Positions 61,816-64,000 of a stretch of 64,000 nt of DNA are shown here, one piece after another (position 1 is the first letter of the stretch; every line of letters begins with the position of its first letter). Source of the stretch: Serilophus lunatus. Taxonomy: Eukaryota > Chordata > Aves > Passeriformes > Eurylaimidae. Under the pieces are notes generated by a model, which made no database searches, was not told the DNA's origin, and worked only from the letters and a program-made list of their open reading frames with translations. The translations under genes and the position numbers were made by a program. Location: positions 597,539-661,538 of the forward strand of contig VXBA01000317.1 in NCBI GenBank assembly GCA_013399895.1, given 5' to 3'.

Positions 61816-61866
61816 ATGGCCCGGACCGTGCGGGTGCCCTCGCTGGAGGAGCTGGACGTGCCCGAG
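61816..61866 (+). CDS. NDUFA8: NDUFA8 exon 1
   Basis: 17 codons, MARTVRVPSLEELDVPE, phase 0 donor GTGAGT. Intron 1 is only 89 bp. Confidence 0.96.
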
Positions 61867-63884
61867 GTGAGTGCGGTGCCTGCCCCGCTCTGCCCCTTCC
61901 CCCTCTTCCCTTTGCCCCGCTCGCCCTCACGGCCGCTGTGCCTCCCCCGCCGCAGGTGGCCGTGAGCTCGGCCGTGCTGAAGGCCGCCGCGCACCACTAC
62001 GGCTCGCAGTGCGACCGGCCCAACAAGGAGTTCATGCTGTGCCGCTGGGAGGAGAAGGACCCGCGCCGCTGCCTCAAGGAGGGCCGGCAGGTGAACGAGT
62101 GCGCCCTCGACTTCTTCAGGTGAGCGGGTAGGGACACACGGGCCTGGTGTTGCTGGAGCGCTGCCCTCCAGCTCCAGCTGCAGCCCCAGTGCCGGGCTGG
62201 GGGTGTCGGGCCTGCAGGAGAGAAGCTCCGGGTTGACCTCAGTGCAGCTGCTCGGTACCAGAAGGAGCTGCAGGAGAGCTGGAGGGAGATTTGTGACAGG
62301 TGGTACCAGTGGCAGGATACAGGGAGGGGCTTCCCACTGCCAGAGGGCGGGGTTGGATGGGATACTGGGGAGGGATTCTTCCCTGGGAGGGTGGTGGCAC
62401 AGGTTGCCCACAGGAGCTGTGGCTGCCCCATCCCTGGAAGTGTCCAAGGCCAGGTTGGAGCAACCTGGGATAGTGGGAGGTGGATGAGCTAAAAGGTTTC
62501 TTCCAACCCAAATCAGTCTGTGATTCTAATTAAAAATGCCACTGCTATCACAACCTTCAAACCCTTTTTGCTTCTTTAGCTCTTGGGGTTAGAGGCCACC
62601 TGGTTTTATCATACATGAATTTATCCCTTTATATGAAGCTCTGTGGCTTCTCTTCCAGAGCAAGCAGCCTGGGTTTTTGCTGGGAGCCCAGGGCAGTGAT
62701 GGGAGGTATTGCTGGTAAAGGACCTCAGTTAATGAGCTCAAAGCATGGCCACCTCCAGTCTCGCAGCTGGTAATCAGAAACCTCTGTTCTAAGCTGGCTT
62801 CTTGAGCTTCAGGCATCAAAATAATGTGGAAACATTAGAGCATTGTATAATGTCACTAAGTTATTTGGCAAAACAGGGACCTCCTGTGATCATCTGCCCT
62901 GCAAGAAAACCCCCCAGATACCAGTGAAGTTGCTGGTGTCACTAATTGTAGCTACAGTGATAGCAATTTGACAGTATTTTTACCGAGTTCTGTTGAATCC
63001 TTCAAATACTGACTTCTCTGAAGACCGAAACCTTCCCGAGAACTTAAAGCTGCAAAACCCACTTAGTCACAAGTTAAGGCTGGAATGACTAAGTGGAGAA
63101 GAGCATGAAATGGGTGTTTCTTGGCGAGGGTTTGTGTGTGTGGTCTCTCACAGGAAGATCAAGGCTCACTGTGCAGAGCCCTTCACTGAGTACTGGACGT
63201 GCATTGACTACACCAACCTGCTGGAGCTGCGCCGCTGCAGGAAGCAACAGGCAGCCTTTGATAACTGTGTGCTGGACAAGCTGGGCTGGGTGAGGCCTGA
63301 CCTGGGAGAGCTCTCAAAGGTACCTTCACCCCTCTTGAGTCAGCCAGGTTCTCCTCTCCTGCCTTAGGAACACCTTGGCCAGACCAGGTCTCCATCATCT
63401 CCTGGCCAGACGGTGATTTGTGGCCTCAGCAGTGGAAGTTTGTGGACTAATAGAAGTCAGGGCTTTGTCAGCATTTTCTAGGGTTGGTTTCCTAGAAGAT
63501 TTGGGCTTTTGTTAGACAATGACACTCTTGCTTTTTGCTTTTTCCTTTTTCTGGTGTGGAGACCTTTGCTTTAGGAGCAAAGCTCGCACTCATGTGGAAC
63601 AACTGTGTAGTTATGAGATGCCCCTTCCTTCCCTTTCTTTAGAAGTGTTGGGAGCTGTCACAATCTGAACAGTGTATCCTCACTGTTGTTTGGTACTTGA
63701 CTCAGTCTCACTATCACTTGTATCACTTCACTGTTTTTCTTTCCAGGTTACAAAGGTGAAGACAGACCGTCCTTTGCCTGAGAATCCCTATCACTCTAGA
63801 GCCAGACCAGAGCCAAACCCACCCATTGAAGGGGAGCTGAAGCCTTCTCCCTTTGGCAGCAGGTTGTTTTTCTGGACCTGGTGA
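61816..63884 (+). CDS. NDUFA8: complex I subunit NDUFA8
   Basis: Four exons join in phase to a complete 172-aa protein, the same length as human: 61816-61866, 61956-62119, 63154-63319 and 63747-63884. NDUFA8 is an accessory subunit on the intermembrane-space side of mitochondrial complex I, imported and oxidised by the MIA40 pathway. Four CX9C motifs are visible: C36-C46, C56-C66, C78-C88 and C100-C110, two CHCH units. There is no cleavable presequence, as expected for this family. Conserved stretches include NKEFMLCRWEEKDPRRC, EPFTEYWTCIDYT and VLDKLGWVRPDLGELSKV; the end is FFWTW with TGA at 63882. Exon 1 has a strong Kozak context and all introns are GT-AG. The gene is divergent from MORN5. 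Confidence 0.98.
61956..62119 (+). CDS. NDUFA8: NDUFA8 exon 2
   Basis: Encodes VAVSSAVLKAAAHHYGSQCD to CALDFF with the first CHCH unit. Ends two bases into Arg. Confidence 0.97.
62291..62527 (+). mobile_element. CR1 LINE 3' fragment
   Basis: Sense orientation. The order matches the avian CR1 3' end: GGTTGGATGGGATACTGGGG, ATTCTTCCCTGGGAGGGTGG, CACAGGTTGCCCACAGGAGC, TGCCCCATCCCTGGAAGTGT, CCAAGGCCAGGTTGGAGCAA, and TTCCAACCCAAATCAGTC followed by the terminal TGTGATTCT. It is 5'-truncated and lacks part of the segment before the end. It lies in NDUFA8 intron 2. Confidence 0.92.
63154..63319 (+). CDS. NDUFA8: NDUFA8 exon 3
   Basis: Encodes KIKAHCAEPFTEYWTCIDYT to DLGELSK with the second CHCH unit. 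Phase 0 donor GTACCT. Confidence 0.97.
63747..63884 (+). CDS. NDUFA8: NDUFA8 exon 4
   Basis: Encodes VTKVKTDRPLPENPYHSRAR to FGSRLFFWTW and TGA. Confidence 0.97.
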   Translation, partial: VTKVKTDRPLPENPYHSRARPEPNPPIEGELKPSPFGSRLFFWTW

Positions 63885-63969
63885 AGTGGGCAGGCTGTGC
63901 TGTGCCTCCAGTGCAGAGATGCATCGCTGCAAATGTCAATTGTCTGGTGTGTGTTGGGTATAACTAAAG

Positions 63970-63975
63970 ATTAAA
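63970..63975 (+). terminator. NDUFA8: NDUFA8 poly(A) signal
   Basis: ATTAAA, the common variant signal, 86 nt past the stop, close to the right edge of the window. Confidence 0.6.
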
Positions 63976-64000
63976 GAGCCCCAAACTGTCACGTGGCTGA

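Noticed and set aside
60774..62447. Open frames of 334-509 aa on both strands
   Set aside because: They cross 421 unknown bases and are shadows of MORN5 exon 2 and NDUFA8 exons in other frames.
1..64000. Prokaryotic or mobile systems: operons, CRISPR arrays, integrases, tRNA clusters
   Set aside because: None seen. All real coding is spliced eukaryotic exons, and tandem repeats lack the spacer structure of CRISPR arrays.

Overview
This is a piece of a vertebrate nuclear genome, almost certainly a bird. It has interrupted genes with GT-AG introns, two truncated CR1 LINEs of the avian type, very GC-rich promoters and compact spacing. The genes form one known conserved block. Read left to right they are MRRF (minus), RBM18 (plus), LHX6 (plus), MORN5 (minus) and NDUFA8 (plus). 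From general knowledge this is the gene order of human 9q33.2 turned around, with PTGS1 expected beyond the left edge, and in chicken it lies on a microchromosome (chromosome 17). I assigned genes by translating exons, joining them across splice sites with matching phase, and comparing with remembered mammalian proteins. No search was run.

Layout. 1-4.9 kb is a left flank with no recognisable gene and two AT-rich, non-repetitive stretches that look like conserved non-coding elements. 5.36-16.4 kb holds the six coding exons of MRRF (mitochondrial ribosome recycling factor), complete at 255 aa. 16.7-17.6 kb is the head-to-head MRRF/RBM18 promoter, with a GC hexamer array, a 322-base assembly gap and a G-rich minisatellite. 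21.9-26.5 kb holds the last four coding exons of RBM18 (an RRM protein); the exon for its first 38 residues is not visible and is probably in the gap. 29.6-30.66 kb is the LHX6 upstream region, with a second gap and a TATA-box promoter. 30.66-43.62 kb holds all nine coding exons of LHX6, a LIM-homeodomain transcription factor of 361 aa, followed by a 3.6-kb 3' UTR. 47.9-61.1 kb holds four MORN5 exons with an 11.6-kb last intron; exon 1 is missing, probably in the third gap (61,299-61,719). 61.8-63.9 kb holds the complete four-exon NDUFA8 (complex I accessory subunit, 172 aa).

Functionally the window mixes mitochondrial housekeeping (MRRF, NDUFA8), an RNA-binding protein (RBM18), a ciliary/testis-type MORN protein (MORN5) and one developmental regulator (LHX6, interneuron and craniofacial fate). 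Most of the non-coding structure worth attention surrounds LHX6. Two gene pairs (MRRF/RBM18, MORN5/NDUFA8) are divergent from shared GC-rich promoters, and LHX6 and MORN5 converge tail to tail. All three assembly gaps fall on promoters, so the missing first exons are most simply assembly dropouts.

I found no new enzyme system, CRISPR array, virus or RNA gene. The most interesting points are: a dual-frame last exon of LHX6 giving two C-termini; a splice-acceptor-like site placed exactly at the LHX6 start; an exact PBX-MEIS decamer and an NKX2 motif in the LHX6 promoter; mirror-image G-rich repeats around the MRRF/RBM18 promoter; and a 12-bp minisatellite just upstream of the second LIM exon.
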